A stretch of DNA of 60,088 nt, taken from the NCBI RefSeq assembly GCF_003287355.1, contig NZ_QMIM01000028.1, positions 1 through 60,088 of the forward strand, in the 5' to 3' direction. The position numbers and the translations under genes were made by a program. The notes under the pieces were generated by a model. It saw only the letters and a list, made by a program, of their open reading frames with translations. It searched no databases and had not been told where the DNA came from. How positions within the stretch are numbered: the stretch's first letter is position 1; every line of letters starts with the position of its first letter. The DNA is from Halorubrum sp. 48-1-W. Its GTDB lineage: Archaea > Halobacteriota > Halobacteria > Halobacteriales > Haloferacaceae. Positions 60,003 to 60,088 of this stretch are shown in pieces.

Positions 60003-60088
60003 TCAGTCCCCAGCAATAGTCTGGTAACTCTCGCCGTTCAACGTCCCACCATTCACACGCACGTCTACTGGTGCGTCTCCGCTCCCCG
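60003..60088 (-). CDS. tnpB: Second tnpB gene, C-terminal fragment
   Basis: The last 27 residues and stop (TGA, complement at 60003-60005) of a gene running in from the right edge on the minus strand: PVDVRVNGGTLNGESYQTIA and GD. This is the characteristic C-terminal tail of haloarchaeal IS1341-type TnpB proteins. It is in the opposite orientation to the truncated tnpB at 59327, and its right end follows directly. Whether the full gene is intact cannot be seen. Confidence 0.7.
   Translation of the reverse strand, partial: GSGDAPVDVRVNGGTLNGESYQTIAGD

Overview
This window is a chromosomal stretch of a halophilic archaeon (class Halobacteria). The evidence is a very high GC content with G/C-rich third positions, strongly acidic proteins, twin-arginine signals with lipoboxes, a PGF-CTERM-type surface anchor, archaeal TATA elements about 25-30 bases before start codons (many messages look leaderless), and typical haloarchaeal families (GatCA, archaeal ProS, Trm5, the J-domain/2Fe-2S ferredoxin, a DUF106 membrane protein beside adenylate kinase). 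Halorubrum or a close relative is plausible, but the genus cannot be proved from the sequence alone.

Layout. 1-9.2 kb is an ion and osmotic region: an amino-acid permease/UspA operon, a permease fused to UspA domains, and a minus-strand cluster yhbY-mscS-trkA-trkH-trkH for potassium uptake and pressure release. 9.3-12.3 kb is a metal (Zn/Mn) ABC transporter preceded by a perfect 18-bp palindrome of DtxR-family type. 12.3-17.5 kb is housekeeping: gatC-gatA, a UspA protein, an aspartate-type aminotransferase, lumazine synthase and msrA. 17.5-19 kb is a small accessory patch: a decayed gene and a two-gene wHTH/partner pair that may be a toxin-antitoxin-like module. 19.1-26.2 kb holds a rhomboid protease, endonuclease V, adenylate kinase, a DUF106 insertase-like protein, a DHH phosphoesterase, thiL and pspA.

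26.3-31 kb carries a sugar isomerase/oxidoreductase pair, an IS605-like hairpin lying exactly on the oxidoreductase stop codon, an M20 peptidase, a pilin and a Yip1 protein. 31.1-35.3 kb has a large RecJ-like protein whose DHH catalytic motifs all appear to be lost, the ferredoxin and a CobW GTPase. 35.3-41 kb is a complete Ugp-type glycerol-3-phosphate ABC operon with a glycerophosphodiesterase upstream. 41-43.6 kb has small zinc-binding-type proteins and a formaldehyde-type alcohol dehydrogenase.

43.6-46.7 kb is the most irregular part: an AT-richer PAS histidine kinase, a tRNA-Thr(CGT) gene with degenerate copies of its own 3' end beside it, and a gene-free stretch with a strong TATA element. 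46.7-59.2 kb returns to core genes: a half-size EamA transporter, Trm5, a BtuCDF cobalamin transporter with a shared divergent promoter, a threonine-synthase-like protein lacking the PLP lysine, an FAD oxidoreductase, a membrane winged-helix protein with a secreted neighbour, ProS and a Nudix hydrolase. The window ends in a tnpB gene cut just after its RuvC-I motif by the right end of a second, oppositely oriented tnpB element.

A recurring oddity is short tandem duplication (periods 17-36 bp) at gene ends and between genes, together with in-frame acidic repeats inside several proteins.
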